From Prorocentrum cordatum (Eukaryota > Sar > Dinophyceae > Prorocentrales > Prorocentraceae): a DNA stretch of 64,000 nucleotides. Where the stretch lies: the NCBI GenBank assembly GCA_963575745.1, contig CAUYUJ010014183.1:856950-920949 (forward strand). The letters run 5' to 3'. Under the pieces are notes generated by a model. That model saw nothing but the letters and a program-made list of their open reading frames with translations, was not told the DNA's origin and searched no databases. The number at the start of each line of letters is the position of its first letter. Within the stretch, counting starts at the first letter, position 1. The position numbers and the translations under genes are program-made. Positions 1 to 9,850 of this stretch are shown one piece after another.

Positions 1-1035
1 CCCGAGACGACTATTAACTGCTGCGATCTCTTCCGGTGTCATCGGGTCAAGTGGCGGATGGCCCTCCTTAGGAGGGGTTTTGCCCCTGTTGGGGCTCAGG
101 CCTTCGTTGTTTCCAACGGGGCATCCTGGCCTGTGATTCTGGAACGGCTGGGAACAAGGACCACATGCAGCGTGAGGCCTATACTGCTTGCGAGCCGCGA
201 TAATATCTCGCAACTGGGCCCGCGCTTCTTGAATTTCAGGGCGGCGGATGTTTGTTGCAAGCTGATAGCCTCCACGGATGGGTCTGCCATCGCCGTCCCT
301 ATAGGCAGGATTGCCCTGGCCGAAGGCCGAGTGTTCCCCTTTTCGGCGTCGTGGGTCGCTGTATGGAAGTAGCTGGCCACCTCTTCTGGCAGCGTGTTCC
401 CTTGGGCCAGCCTGACTCCAATCACGAGGGAGTCGAGCCTGAGGATGTGGCTCTCCTCTGACGCGCGTATGGGAACGAGATCTTCTGGTGTTCTCATCAG
501 AAGAGGCTGCTGATGCAGCAGGAGCGGCACCCGTTGGAGGTGCTTGAGGAGGCTCCTCTGCGATCCCGGGTGGATCGCTCGATGGAGGCAGGTCTCCCTG
601 CTGGGTGGAGCTCGGCGCAAGTGGCTCTTGTGCCGATGGTGATGTTGGTTCAGACTCATCAGGGTCGAAATCGACCTCTTCCTCACCAGTCACGTCCATC
701 ATGAGGATGGTGACGTCATCCTCATCTAACCCACACCCATCGCCTTCTACTTCTTCTGATGTCGAACTACCAATTATGATGGCCATTGGCGCATCTGGTA
801 AAGGCAGGTTTCCCTGCATGGCCGGCGTCTGGCCGTCACTCGGCTGTCCTGGAGTAGGAGGCGCAGTCGTCGGCTCAGGGTCATCGACGAGCATAGGCTG
901 CCTAGCAATGTTACGCATGGCCGCATGGTTTGGCCTCATCCCCAGCTCCTGGAGATTCCATCCTGGCGGGGGAAGATCATGACCACGCATAGCCAGTATA
1001 CTAAGTGTCGTTGCACTTCCTGAGGATTTATACTG
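1..1035 (-). CDS. Second (Pol-side) frame of a retroelement, runs off the window edge
   Basis: On the minus strand this frame is open for 345 codons from just after a stop at 1036-1038 to base 1, so it continues outside the window. It lies in the -1 frame relative to the Gag-like gene and overlaps its last 100 bases. The first ATG is at 990-988, but a frameshift or splice from the upstream frame is as likely as independent initiation. The first two thirds are rich in Pro, Glu, Asp and Ser and look disordered; then comes a basic stretch, a helical segment (EIQEARAQLRDIIAARKQY) and a cysteine cluster, CGPCSQPFQNHRPGC, spaced C-x2-C-x6-H-x3-C. No protease, integrase or RT motif appears before the edge. 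By position I infer the region between Gag and Pol of a Copia-like element. Confidence 0.55.
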
Positions 1036-3530
1036 TCAATGAGAGACAAAGCTGCCAAGAGTAGCTCTGAGCTACCGCAAGCATCATTATCATTATCTGT
1101 CATAGTACCAGCTTCAATTTGTTCTTGACTCTCGGGATATGCAATTGCAAGTATCTCATGCATCCACATGAGGGTCTGCAAAAGTGTACGCGGTCCATAT
1201 TCGCCTGGAGCAAGCGAACCAGGAGGTATGAACGGAGAACCTGGTTCACCTGCAATGAAGGCCTGAACAAATGCTTGAGACTCCATTTCAATTAAGTCTT
1301 CAATAGTATGGGGATATTCTCCCAGCAGAAAAGGCCTGTGTCCAGGCGGGATTTCGGGCGGAGGTTCGAGGTTCTGTTGGACCTCGGAAGGCGAAGCCTC
1401 TATAGTGGTGTCCTCGCCGTCGCTCTCGTAGGCCATGATGTTGCCTGGGTTCCCGAACATCCAGTCGAAGAAGGAAAGAGGCTCGTTTCCGAGCGTACCG
1501 TGTTCCACGGGAGTGAGTTCATTACTGCCCGTGACGAACCGGCGGACGTACTCGAGGTAATACGCGTATAATCCATGACCATACCCCTCGAGCTCGTCAA
1601 TGTTGTCCATGCCAACGACCCATGTGAAAAATATCTGTTCCATAGCCTCAAAGTCCTGGAGGCTCAGATACTCAATGGATGGTGTGCTTGAGCCGAAATG
1701 GACTTCGGACGACATGCCCTTTCCATTTCCCTTCGCTGGACAATCTCGCACAAGATGATCGGTACTACCACACTCATGACATTTGAGAACCTGGCCGTCT
1801 CTACCTCGCGGGTTTCCCCGCCTACCTTTACCTTTACCTGAGGTCTCTCTACGGCCTTTACCGCGGCCTTTTCCCCCAAAGAATATCTCATCATGTTGTT
1901 CATCTGAGAGCCTCTGGAGAAATGCCGCGATACCTCGCCCGTTCAACCTCCGACGACCACGCTTGCCTTTACCCTTTCCTTTAAAACTTCTGCGTATCCT
2001 CCTTCTAACACGACGCACTGGTTTTCGTGTGAACCTCCTCCACCTTCGCTTAGCCTGTTGTAACAGCCAGAATAAATGCTCAGCACGCTGATTGTCGTTA
2101 TCCATATTCATGATATCTGACCAATCTAGAGCTTCAACACCATCTGATGATATAGTGTCTGTGTCGGTGCCGGAGTCGAAATCTTCGTCTCCTAAATAGG
2201 TGGATACACCGTCGGTTAGGGGATTTGATTCCCCCCATAACGAGCGGTGTGGTTGTGGTTCTCTAGAAGGAGGGCTGGTTGCCCAGCTTGGTTGTGATCG
2301 ATCCCCTGCTAATAAAGCAGTGGATTCTCCTGGGTCATCGGCCCATATGTTTGAGGGCCCGTTTCCAGGCTGGACTTCAGTAGTCAAGGTAGTGTAGAAA
2401 TTTCCACTACCAGATCCCCTTCCTCTTCCAAACACGGATCCTATGTTGCCAGGGGATCGTTCGGATAGGTGACCTACCGAACGCATCCTTTCCAGCAGCT
2501 CATCATATTGTTGTTGTGTTCGAGGCATTTGGTGGTTGAGTGGCTGCAAGAGTTGCGTGGCTTTCTGGTTGCCGACGCCTAAGGCGCGGAATAGGATAGT
2601 AGTTAGCAGTTGGAAGTTAGGAAGGTCGAATCCCACCGACTGTGCCTCAAGTCGGGCCATTTCGAATCGGGTAAGAGTGACATCGATTCGTTCCCCGTGA
2701 GGCACATGGAAGTCGATGAGTTGTGTGCCGGAAGTGAGCTGTCGCTCATCTTCCAGGCGTTCGAACTTCATGCTGAGGAGGAACATGATGTAAGTTACTG
2801 GGTCCGTGTGGACCCCATCAATGTCAGCACCATAGTTTATAATGTCAGGCGGTACCCTCATGGCGAGTGTCCTCGCTAGGCCTCCCAGGCCGCGTTGTCT
2901 TGCGGCCGCTTGGGCCTGTGGCGTCATACGTCCGCTTGTAACGTTGAGCCACGCGTTGACCTCGTAAATGTACTCACGAAAAGGTACATTACCCTGAGGG
3001 TCCCAGTATGGGCCGTGTGTTTGCCCATCGGTGCTGTTATCTCCCCGGCGCATGTGTGCGATTGCTGCCCCCAGCGCGAACCATATGATAGCGAAAACGA
3101 TTAGCCCAAGAATGTGTAACGAAGAATGGTTATGATGAGCGGTGTCACGCTGGGGTAGCGCCTTGTCGAGTCTTCGAGGCGCTCTGTCTGGCGGGTTTCC
3201 CCGCCCTTGCTTCAGGTATTGCGTTATTGGCTCGTTGCCGAGCGGTTGATAGTAACGCAATGATGAAGCGTATATGGTACCAATCTGGTCGTCTAGACGT
3301 CGTACCTCTCGTGTAGCTTCTTGCTCTTGAATAGATCCTCGTAAATGTACTGGGAGTGGTGGCGCAGGGTAGTAGGTGGTCACGAAGATCGTGCCGAAGA
3401 ATGTGAGGCTGAGAAGAGCAAGAGCTGACCACACGAGAGTGCGGCCAGCTCCGCTACCAAGTCGAAAGTGGGTGGGCGGATAAGATAGGATAAGATCGAT
3501 GTAATGATCTTTCCAGCACATAGCGAACAC
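936..3530 (-). CDS. Gag-like zinc-knuckle protein of a Copia-like retrotransposon
   Basis: 864 residues. Residues about 31-54 (start TLVWSALALLSLTFFG) and about 138-160 (HILGLIVFAIIWFALG) are hydrophobic and would be membrane segments. Next comes a helical domain starting near PYWDPQGNVPFREY, resembling the nucleic-acid-binding Gag domain of Copia-type elements. It is followed by a Ser/Asp linker and a Lys/Gly/Arg-rich stretch of GKGKG and GRGRG runs. A CCHC knuckle near residue 582 reads CHECGSTDHLVRDC (C-x2-C-x4-H-x4-C), preceded by NPRGRDGQV, a context I associate with dinoflagellate retroelements. The C-terminal part is acidic. The frame has no internal stop, so this copy may be young. 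The two membrane segments are unusual for Gag and could belong to a fused host sequence. Stop is at 936-938; the next frame overlaps it. Confidence 0.65.
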   Translation of the reverse strand: MFAMCWKDHYIDLILSYPPTHFRLGSGAGRTLVWSALALLSLTFFGTIFVTTYYPAPPLPVHLRGSIQEQEATREVRRLDDQIGTIYASSLRYYQPLGNEPITQYLKQGRGNPPDRAPRRLDKALPQRDTAHHNHSSLHILGLIVFAIIWFALGAAIAHMRRGDNSTDGQTHGPYWDPQGNVPFREYIYEVNAWLNVTSGRMTPQAQAAARQRGLGGLARTLAMRVPPDIINYGADIDGVHTDPVTYIMFLLSMKFERLEDERQLTSGTQLIDFHVPHGERIDVTLTRFEMARLEAQSVGFDLPNFQLLTTILFRALGVGNQKATQLLQPLNHQMPRTQQQYDELLERMRSVGHLSERSPGNIGSVFGRGRGSGSGNFYTTLTTEVQPGNGPSNIWADDPGESTALLAGDRSQPSWATSPPSREPQPHRSLWGESNPLTDGVSTYLGDEDFDSGTDTDTISSDGVEALDWSDIMNMDNDNQRAEHLFWLLQQAKRRWRRFTRKPVRRVRRRIRRSFKGKGKGKRGRRRLNGRGIAAFLQRLSDEQHDEIFFGGKGRGKGRRETSGKGKGRRGNPRGRDGQVLKCHECGSTDHLVRDCPAKGNGKGMSSEVHFGSSTPSIEYLSLQDFEAMEQIFFTWVVGMDNIDELEGYGHGLYAYYLEYVRRFVTGSNELTPVEHGTLGNEPLSFFDWMFGNPGNIMAYESDGEDTTIEASPSEVQQNLEPPPEIPPGHRPFLLGEYPHTIEDLIEMESQAFVQAFIAGEPGSPFIPPGSLAPGEYGPRTLLQTLMWMHEILAIAYPESQEQIEAGTMTDNDNDACGSSELLLAALSLIDSINPQEVQRHLVYWLCVVMIFPRQDGISRSWG
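962..976 (-). other. Possible -1 shift site between the Gag-like and Pol-side frames
   Basis: Within the 100-base overlap the minus strand carries a run of five C (968-972 on the plus strand). A tRNA reading CCC in the Gag frame could re-pair one base back on CCC. It is not a canonical X-XXY-YYZ heptamer and I see no obvious downstream pseudoknot, so a spliced intron or simple decay remain equally possible. Confidence 0.15.
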
Positions 3531-3859
3531 TCGCGGTGTCCGGGCAAATAGGGCGCGCGTGCCTTGAGCCCAAGGCAGCGGCGCGCGAGCTATGCTCCCG
3601 ATACTGTAACATCTCCCAAAGAGCTACCCCTAAAGTGCCACAACGCTCGGCGACGTGGGCGGGCGGCGGTGATTCGTCGTAGGCGTCTTCGATCCGTCGC
3701 CCCCTGTTGGCTTGCCACATGGGTGCACGGCGTGCCGAACGTGAGGTAAACGCTGGTCCTTCGCAGAGGTTCTCAAAAGGCCTTCGGCACAACTCGCAGG
3801 CCACCCGGAGAGCTGCGCAAACTTCGGTATCCAGTGGGCTCCCTCCCCAAGACTGCCCG
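3531..3859. other. Region upstream of the Gag-like gene, nothing recognised
   Basis: This would hold the 5' untranslated region or LTR of the minus-strand element, but I find no paired terminal repeat inside the window. Short open frames here have no recognisable domain. Confidence 0.4.
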
Positions 3860-4345
3860 AACGTGGCCTCCTGGACGGTCGAGATGGCCTCCAAGATGGC
3901 CATAATGACTCCAAGAAGGCCCAAGATGCTCCCAAGAAACATCCAAAACGGCCAAAAAGGTCTCCAAGAGCCCCTCCAGGAAGGGACCAAGAGGCCAACA
4001 CCATTGATTCAAACAGCAAGTCTTTGAAGGATTTCGGCCCCCCGACAGCCCCAGACAACCACTCAAGGTCGCCCCAGCGCGCCCCAGAGCGTCTAAAAGG
4101 CGCCCAAGGTGGCACCGAAACGGCCCACAGAGGGCCCGCGAGGCGTCCCAGACGCCTAAGACGTCCTCCAAGACGGTCCTTCAGCGCCCCAAAAGGCCCC
4201 ATGACGACCCAGACTGGCCCCCTTAAAGCGGTCCCCGACGGCGTCTGACGAGCCAGAAGCGCCCTGAGACGACCAAAGCGGCCCCCAAGAAGCGCGCAAA
4301 CGTTCCCAAGAGGTCCAAGGAGGCCCAAAGAGGCCCAACGAAACA
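3860..4345 (+). repeat. Degenerate CCAAGA-type short tandem repeat
   Basis: Runs of 9-12 base units of the type CCAAGATGGC, CCCAAGAAGG and GGCCCAAAGAGG repeat with drift for almost 500 bases. The same unit recurs at about 7.1, 23.0, 28.3, 29.4 and 55.3 kb, always with CCAAGA on the plus strand. Open frames across it are translations of the repeat. Confidence 0.75.
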
Positions 4346-4445
4346 CCAGGAGCACCCTAATACGCACTTTGTCCAGCGCGGCGCGCAAGACGAAATCCGC
4401 TCGCGCGTGCAGCAACATCGGGCTGCGGAGTCGCGAAGGACCGAA

Positions 4446-5045
4446 TCTGCTGATGATGATCATGATGTTGCTGATGATGTTCATGCTGCTGATGGTGATG
4501 ATGACGACGATGACGAGGGGGATGGGGATGATGATGAAGCGGAGGAGAAGGAGGAGGAGGAGGAGGAGGAGGAAGAGGAGGAGGAGGAGGAGGAGGAGGA
4601 GCTCGGGGAGGACGGGCGAGGACGAGGATGCGGATGATAGGAGGAGGAGAAGGCGGAGGAGGAGGAGGAGGAGGAGGAGAAGGAAAAAAGGGGGAGGAGG
4701 AGGGAGAGGAAGAGGGAGGAAGAAGGAGGAGGAGGAGGAGGAAGAGGCGGACGAGGAGGAGGAGGATGGGTGGACAAAGGAAGAACGAATGGGAGGAAAG
4801 GAGGGAGACGAGGAAGACGAGAGGGAAAATGGGGGGGAGAGAAACGAGGAAGACAACGAGGATGAGTAGGAGGGATGAAAAGGAGGAGGAGGAGGAGGAG
4901 GAGGAGGAGGAAGAGGAGGAGGAGGAGGAGGAGGACGAGGAGGACGGGGAGGAGGAGGGGAAGAAAGAGGAGGAGGCGGAGGACAACGAGAGGGGGGTAT
5001 GAGGGGGAGGAGACGGAGGGGGAGGAGGGGGAGGAGGACGAGGAG
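4446..5045 (+). repeat. (GAT)n then (GGA)n purine microsatellite
   Basis: About 100 bases rich in GATGAT are followed by some 500 bases of imperfect GGA/GAG triplets on the plus strand. Predicted Glu-, Arg-, Ser- or Leu-only proteins on either strand are products of the repeat, not genes. Confidence 0.95.
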
Positions 5046-5593
5046 AGAGAGACTTAGACACCCCTGGGCGAAGACAAGCAGCGTTCTCCGACTGACTGTT
5101 AACTACGCTGGGCGGCGTGACTACGGGCACTGACAGCGACAGCTATGTACAAGCGTACTGCGCCGCGCGGGCGCTGGCAGGAGCTCTGCGCGGGCCCCCC
5201 AGCAATCCAGCGGAACAAATAGCGCTGGGGTAGCGACCCGAGGCGCCCTCTCAGACAGTTCAAAGAAGGAGAGCCGGGAGGGAAGCGTCGCCCGGGCCCG
5301 AAAACAACGAATCGATCGCACAGCGGACGGGGGGCAAAAAGGAGGGAGCGGGGCGCAATCAATCGTAGTTCGTTCAGGCTTGTCTTCACCACCCGCGTGA
5401 CTGAGCTTCACCGCCTTCCCAAGTCTCTTAATGACTCGCGAGCGAATAGAGAGAACACGGTAGCTACATTGATGGCCCTCGGGCCCGCCCTCGGCGGCGC
5501 TCCGCCTGTGGCTGTCCATTGCGTCGGCCGCAGCATTGTGCCTGGCGCGAGCCCCTGGGATGGGTCCCCCCGCGCGGCCCAATCCACCTGAGA
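5046..5593. other. No recognised feature
   Basis: GC-rich sequence with short open frames on both strands, none with a recognisable domain. Confidence 0.4.
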
Positions 5594-5641
5594 TATGAGG
5601 GGCTGGAGGAGGAGGAGGAGGAGGAGGAGGAGGAAGAGGAC
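5594..5641 (+). repeat. Short (GGA)n microsatellite
   Basis: About 15 GGA/GAG triplets between unique sequences. Confidence 0.9.
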
Positions 5642-5959
5642 GAAAAACAGGAAAGGGAGATCCATGGGCGCCTCCGATGGCCGGACAACCATCTTTTCTG
5701 ATTGCCGCTCGGTGTCCGCCAAGGGACGGAGGGGCCAGGGTGAGCGGGGCGTGCATCAAGCCGCACCCTCAGCTCGATATGACAGTGGCGAGAGCAACCA
5801 CTCTGCCCCTTTGCCCCTCTGCCACGGCAAGAAGTATGGAACGGCCAACACAAGGCGAGAGCAACCGCCAACTGTACATGTAAGCTCGGCTGTTCCGTCT
5901 TGCCTCGATTCTCGGAGTGGTGATGAGCTGGCGTAGGCGCGCGTGCAGTCACGCCCGCA

Positions 5960-6135
5960 GTGCGCTATAATGCATGTACACGCGATGGGAGAGCGGGTCA
6001 TATTCTACTGCTACACATACATACATATTGTTGTGCATGTACACACCTATAGATGTACATAAACGCACGTTCATGTATGTATGCCGTGTATGTATGCATA
6101 TGTGTACATCTATACACATTCACACACATGTTGCC
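5960..6135. repeat. AT-rich block with TACATA/TGTACA motifs
   Basis: Local drop in GC with repeated catacatac, tgtaca and catgta words, immediately before the array-plus-tail element at 6.14 kb. A similar AT-rich block (20263-20360) follows the related tail copy at 20.14 kb. Confidence 0.6.
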
Positions 6136-6139
6136 AACG

Positions 6140-6705
6140 GGACACTTGTCGATCTCACTATCGATCTCACTCAACGGGGCACCACGGGACACGATGGGCC
6201 ACCGCGGGACACCACAGGACACCGCGGGACATCTCTTGATCTCACTATCGGTCTCACTATCAATATCACTATCGATCTCAATCAGCGGGACACCATAGGA
6301 CACCACGGGACACTTCGGGACACCACATCGATCTCACTATCGATCTCGCTATCGGTCTCCCTCAACGGGACACCACGGGACACCTGTCGATCTCACTATC
6401 GATCTCACTATCGATCTCGCTTTTTGGGACACCAGGGGACACCTCGTGGCACCACATAGATCTCAGTATCGATCTCAGTATCGATCTCACTCAACGTGAC
6501 ACCGCAGGACACAACGGGACACCGCAGCACCGCGGGCCACCGCCGGACGGACGGAAGGCGGAGGAGCATCATTTGTCTTGACTTCGCCCTAGCAGCGGCG
6601 GGTTCATCCCTCTCGCGCGCCCACGCAGCTTCGCCTCGCCCGCACGCACGACACGAACGAAACGAAGTCCCACTGCGATCTCACCCCCCAACCTCCGACA
6701 AGCAT
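6140..6705 (+). mobile_element. Array-plus-tail repeat element, family 2, copy 1
   Basis: The first 400 bases alternate two words, GATCTCACTATC and GGGACACCACGGGACAC, in an irregular array. It leads into a conserved tail of about 150 bases containing CATTTGTCTTGACTTCGCCC, CGCAGCTTCGCCTCGCCCGC, ACGACACGAACGAAACGAA and CACTGCGATCTCACCCCC. The same array and tail, in the same order, occur in reverse orientation at 21228-22075, and the tail alone at 20140-20262. It has no coding capacity; I infer a non-autonomous element or the end of a larger one. Confidence 0.65.
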
Positions 6706-7099
6706 ATGTGTGCGCAGACTTGGTATATTCGTACCATACATATGAAGAGCTGTACGCGCTATCGTTGACGCTCTTGAGACCGACCGAACGGCGAGGGGGG
6801 AGAGGCGGCGGCCGGCGGGCGCCGGCGGAGGCGGCGGCCCTCCTCGAGCAGGCCGACCTTCGAGGGCGGAAGGGGGAGGGGCTCGGAGAGCGCCGTCGCC
6901 GACGTCCGCGGCATCTGTCGCGTGCCGTCTGCCGTCGCCGTCTGTCGGTGTCTGTGTCGTCTGTCGTCTGTCGTCGTCGCCATCGTCGTCAGCGTCGCTC
7001 CAGCGGAACAAGAATGCGTATGCGGGCCCTTGCTGGTCCTTGGGGCCGTCAACAACGGCTCAGGATGAGAAATCAATCCTGGGGAACGGGTAGAGACCT
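6706..7099. other. No recognised feature
   Basis: GC-rich sequence with CGTCTGTCGTC-type short repeats near 6920-6985. No supported gene. Confidence 0.4.
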
Positions 7100-7256
7100 C
7101 TCGGGGTTCTAAGACGGCCTCCAGAGACCCCAAGAAGTCCCCAGGAGCGCATATAGAGGCCGCCAGAAGGGCCCCCGATCTGCCCCAAGATGCCCCTGGG
7201 GTTGCGGTAAGGCCGCCAGAAGTGCCCCCGATCTGCCCCAAGATGCCAATGCCCCC
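7100..7256 (+). repeat. Short CCAAGA-type array with an internal duplication
   Basis: Words such as CCAAGAAGTCC, plus a 45-base near-repeat (CCGCCAGAAG to CCCCAAGATGCC) seen at about 7158-7193 and 7211-7246. Confidence 0.6.
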
Positions 7257-7863
7257 TCCTCCTGCGGACAGTGCGGTAAGGCCACGCCACGGTTCTCTGC
7301 TAGACTCGCTGAAATACCGCGGCAGCTCTCACTGGCTGGACACCTTGACTGAACTGAGGCTCGCATCAAGAGGGTGCACATCTCCTTTAACGGCGGCCGA
7401 ACAGGCTCAGACGCCGAGTGGGCTCCAGAAGGAACCCGTGGACCTGTCGCGAAGCGACTTCTATGTACCACGATGTTGAAGCAAACCCAACCATGGCGAC
7501 GGGGTCGTCGCCAGAGCCCCAAAAAGCAGACGTCGCAACCTCAACATCGCTTGCCCGATCTGGTCCCCATTCCCAGTGGGTCACGAGTCTCGAGGTGGGG
7601 ATAGATGCCGCGAAACCCGACGGAGACAGCATCTATCTCCACCTAGCGGGGTGGGTCGGACAGCGTGGCCAAGGCTTTCCTAGTAAGGGGTCGCCCCCTC
7701 CCTGGTCCTGGCTGCGCCTGGGCGAACAAAGCCAGTCAAGGCAACGACGGCTCTCCCGTCTGGCCAGAATGCTGTCAGAACCGGTCCCAGGACTCCTCCC
7801 GCGGCCCACCTCCACCCGAGGCGGGCCCAACCGTGTCGACGAGAAATCTCGAGTGGCTATGGA
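7257..7863. other. No recognised feature
   Basis: Several short overlapping frames on both strands, none with a known motif and no clear codon bias. Confidence 0.4.
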
Positions 7864-8052
7864 GGCCTCCCAAATTGGGTCCGAGTAAGTGGGGTCGGAG
7901 GATCGCGTCGCATCGCCCATGCATCGCCGACGTCGTCGACGCACCTGCGACGCCGGCTTGGAGAATATCGGGCTTCGCATCGAGTCGCATCGCCGATGCA
8001 TCAGCGATGCAGCGCGATCCACCAACGCTACGGCCGGGAAATTTTGGATAGC
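7864..8052. mobile_element. TIR foldback element, family 3, copy 1
   Basis: The ends are imperfect inverted repeats: left GGCCTCCCAAATTGGG leading to GAGGATCGCGTCGCATCGC, and the complement of the right end TATCCAAAATTTCCC leading to GGATCGCGCTGCATCGC. The interior is made of GCATCG/CGATGC palindromes. Related copies are at 56417-56627 and 63324-63528. No coding capacity; MITE-like. Confidence 0.6.
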
Positions 8053-8311
8053 ATGTCGCCGCAGCGGCCCCGGTGGCACGCTATGCCCTGCGAGCTCATA
8101 GCGCGTCGCTCCGCTCTGCGGGGAGCGAGGCTAAGAAACGCTCGGGACGTTGACGCTTGTGGACCGGGGAGTGGATAGCGTGTCACGCCGGAGCGTGGTG
8201 GACCAGAATCCGAGGAACTACAAGCTATCCAAAAGTGCCCGACCGCATTTCGATCTCGTCTTGGTGGCCTGGACTGGAAGTTCTCCGATTATCCCTCTCT
8301 GGGGGCTCCAC

Positions 8312-8404
8312 CTTGGCGAACAGGGTGCGCGGCTGCCCGTTGCTGCCCGGGGGCAGCCACACCAGGCGCGGCTCGGACACGCGGAGCTCCAGGGTCCGCA
8401 GGGC
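8312..8404 (-). CDS. Candidate internal exon of an unrecognised gene
   Basis: This minus-strand stretch reads as 31 codons (ALRTLELRVSEPRLVWLPPG and onward) with strongly GC-ending codons. It is bounded by a pyrimidine-rich stretch ending CCGCAG before its first codon, and by AAG then GTGGAG after its last. Those are plausible splice acceptor and donor sites giving a phase-0 exon of 93 bases. I find no neighbouring exon and cannot name a family; it may be a stranded gene fragment. Confidence 0.3.
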
Positions 8405-8573
8405 CTGCGGGGGCGAGCACTGGGAGGTGGTAGGAGGAGAAAGGAGGAGAACTTGTCACTCGGGCCGTGCCGTGACGATGGGTGACGCCAAGGAACCAGC
8501 TCCCACAAGAGGGCTGAGAGATGACCCCGCGGGGGCCTACGCGGAAGCGCAAGATTAAGGCAGACGCCGTGGA

Positions 8574-8768
8574 GATTACACGGGCAGCTTGGACCAGAAG
8601 GGCCTCGTGCTCTTCCTGGAGCTGCCCGTCAAGCTGTACTTCCTTATCGTTGAGGAGAAGCCTGGCCAGAAGAAGAAACCCGGGGCAGCTCGAGGACGGC
8701 AAAAAACGATGCGGCGTAACGACATGTCCGTGCTGGGGGGCGGGCTCCACAGGACCCTGAGCCAATGA
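8574..8768 (+). CDS. Candidate C-terminal exon of an unrecognised gene
   Basis: The frame reads DYTGSLDQKGLVLFLELPV and continues through a hydrophobic, then Lys-rich, stretch to a TGA at 8766-8768. It gives 64 residues with GC-ending codons and an amino-acid composition unlike the surrounding noise. The same frame is closed upstream at 8556-8558 by TAA, inside a possible acceptor (TTAAG). It lies on the opposite strand from the candidate exon 170 bases away, so the two are not one gene. Family unknown. Confidence 0.3.
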   Translation, partial: DYTGSLDQKGLVLFLELPVKLYFLIVEEKPGQKKKPGAARGRQKTMRRNDMSVLGGGLHRTLSQ

Positions 8769-9339
8769 GGCGGGAGAGTCGGGAGCTTCGGGTGCCTCTC
8801 AACTTCGCCAAGCAAAGAATATGCCTCGACAGATATCTCCTGCAGTCGGGCGTGCTTGCTACGCGTGATACGGGACCACAGGTCCCTGTTCTTACGAATG
8901 GGTCTTCGCTTACACCCTTCACACGAGAAGACCAACGGGACCAGCGTGGTGTAAAACTTACAAGCCACGCCTACAAAAAGCGGATAACCGTCATAACACA
9001 TGGCCTCATGAACGGCACCGCAACAACCCGAAGCCGAGGGGCGGTCATGCTTGTGCTTGTACCTGAGACTCGTGGAGCATCTGTTTGTACCTGGGATCAA
9101 GCCTGGGCAACAAGTGTAGGAGCCTCACTGAAAGACGCACTGCAAAATTTGTTGCACGAAGCTGCCAGGTCAAAGTGTCTGAGGGAGCGGTACCCAACGA
9201 AAAAACACTCAGCCACCGCGGGGAGGTGAGCCGACAATAGGGAGCACCCACCCCCCTGCACACATCAAGGGGGGCGAGGCGAGAGAGAGAGAGAGAGAGA
9301 GAGAGAGCATCCCCCCCCGCCCTCCTCGCAGCACTCCAG
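8769..9339. other. No recognised feature, ends in a (GA)n run
   Basis: A frame of 154 residues at 8765-9229 (plus) and one of 174 on the minus strand have no recognisable motif. A (GA)n microsatellite sits at about 9280-9308. Confidence 0.4.
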
Positions 9340-9850
9340 TCTCTCTCTTCCCCTCTTGCGCGCTGGAAGGGGAGCCACCCCGCCCAGTACTCAAAGTCCT
9401 TTCTGCCCCCCCCTCCGCGCGGGGAGGGTAGAGCCCCTCCCCAGCGCTCGAATATGTTCCTTTTTCCCGCCCGCGCGGGAAGAGGGAGGCCCCCCTGCCC
9501 ACGACACTCGAACCTCTTTCTCCCCCCCCCGCGCGCTGGAGAGGGACAGTCCCCACCCCTCGCTAGAATCTCTCTCTCCTGCCCCCTCCCCCCAGCACTT
9601 GAATTTCTTTTCCCTTTCCCCGCGCGGTGGAAGGAAAGGCCTCACCCTTAAGCACTCGAATCTCTCTCCGCCCTCCTGCGCGCCTGAGGGAGAGCCCCCC
9701 CCCCATCCAAGCACTCGAATTTGCTTCTCCCCCCCTCCCCCCGCGCTGTCCAGGGAGCCCACCCCCACCCCCAAGCACTCGAGTATCTCTCCCTCCCACG
9801 CGCGCTGGAAGGGGAGCCTCCCCCCTGTGCTGCCCCCGCCCCCCCCTCCA
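9340..9850 (+). repeat. C-rich minisatellite, about 60-base unit, about 8 copies
   Basis: Each unit has a GCGCGCTGGAAGGG-type box, a C-rich stretch, AAGCACTCGAA and a TCTCTCTCC tract. Copies drift in length and sequence. Predicted Pro/Ser proteins here are translations of the repeat. Confidence 0.8.

Noticed and set aside
4369-5057. Long Glu/Arg-, Ser- and Leu-rich proteins on both strands
   Set aside because: They are translations of GGA/TCC microsatellites, open in several frames at once. The same holds for the frames at 11.8, 13.9, 19.5-20.1, 53.8 and 56.1 kb.
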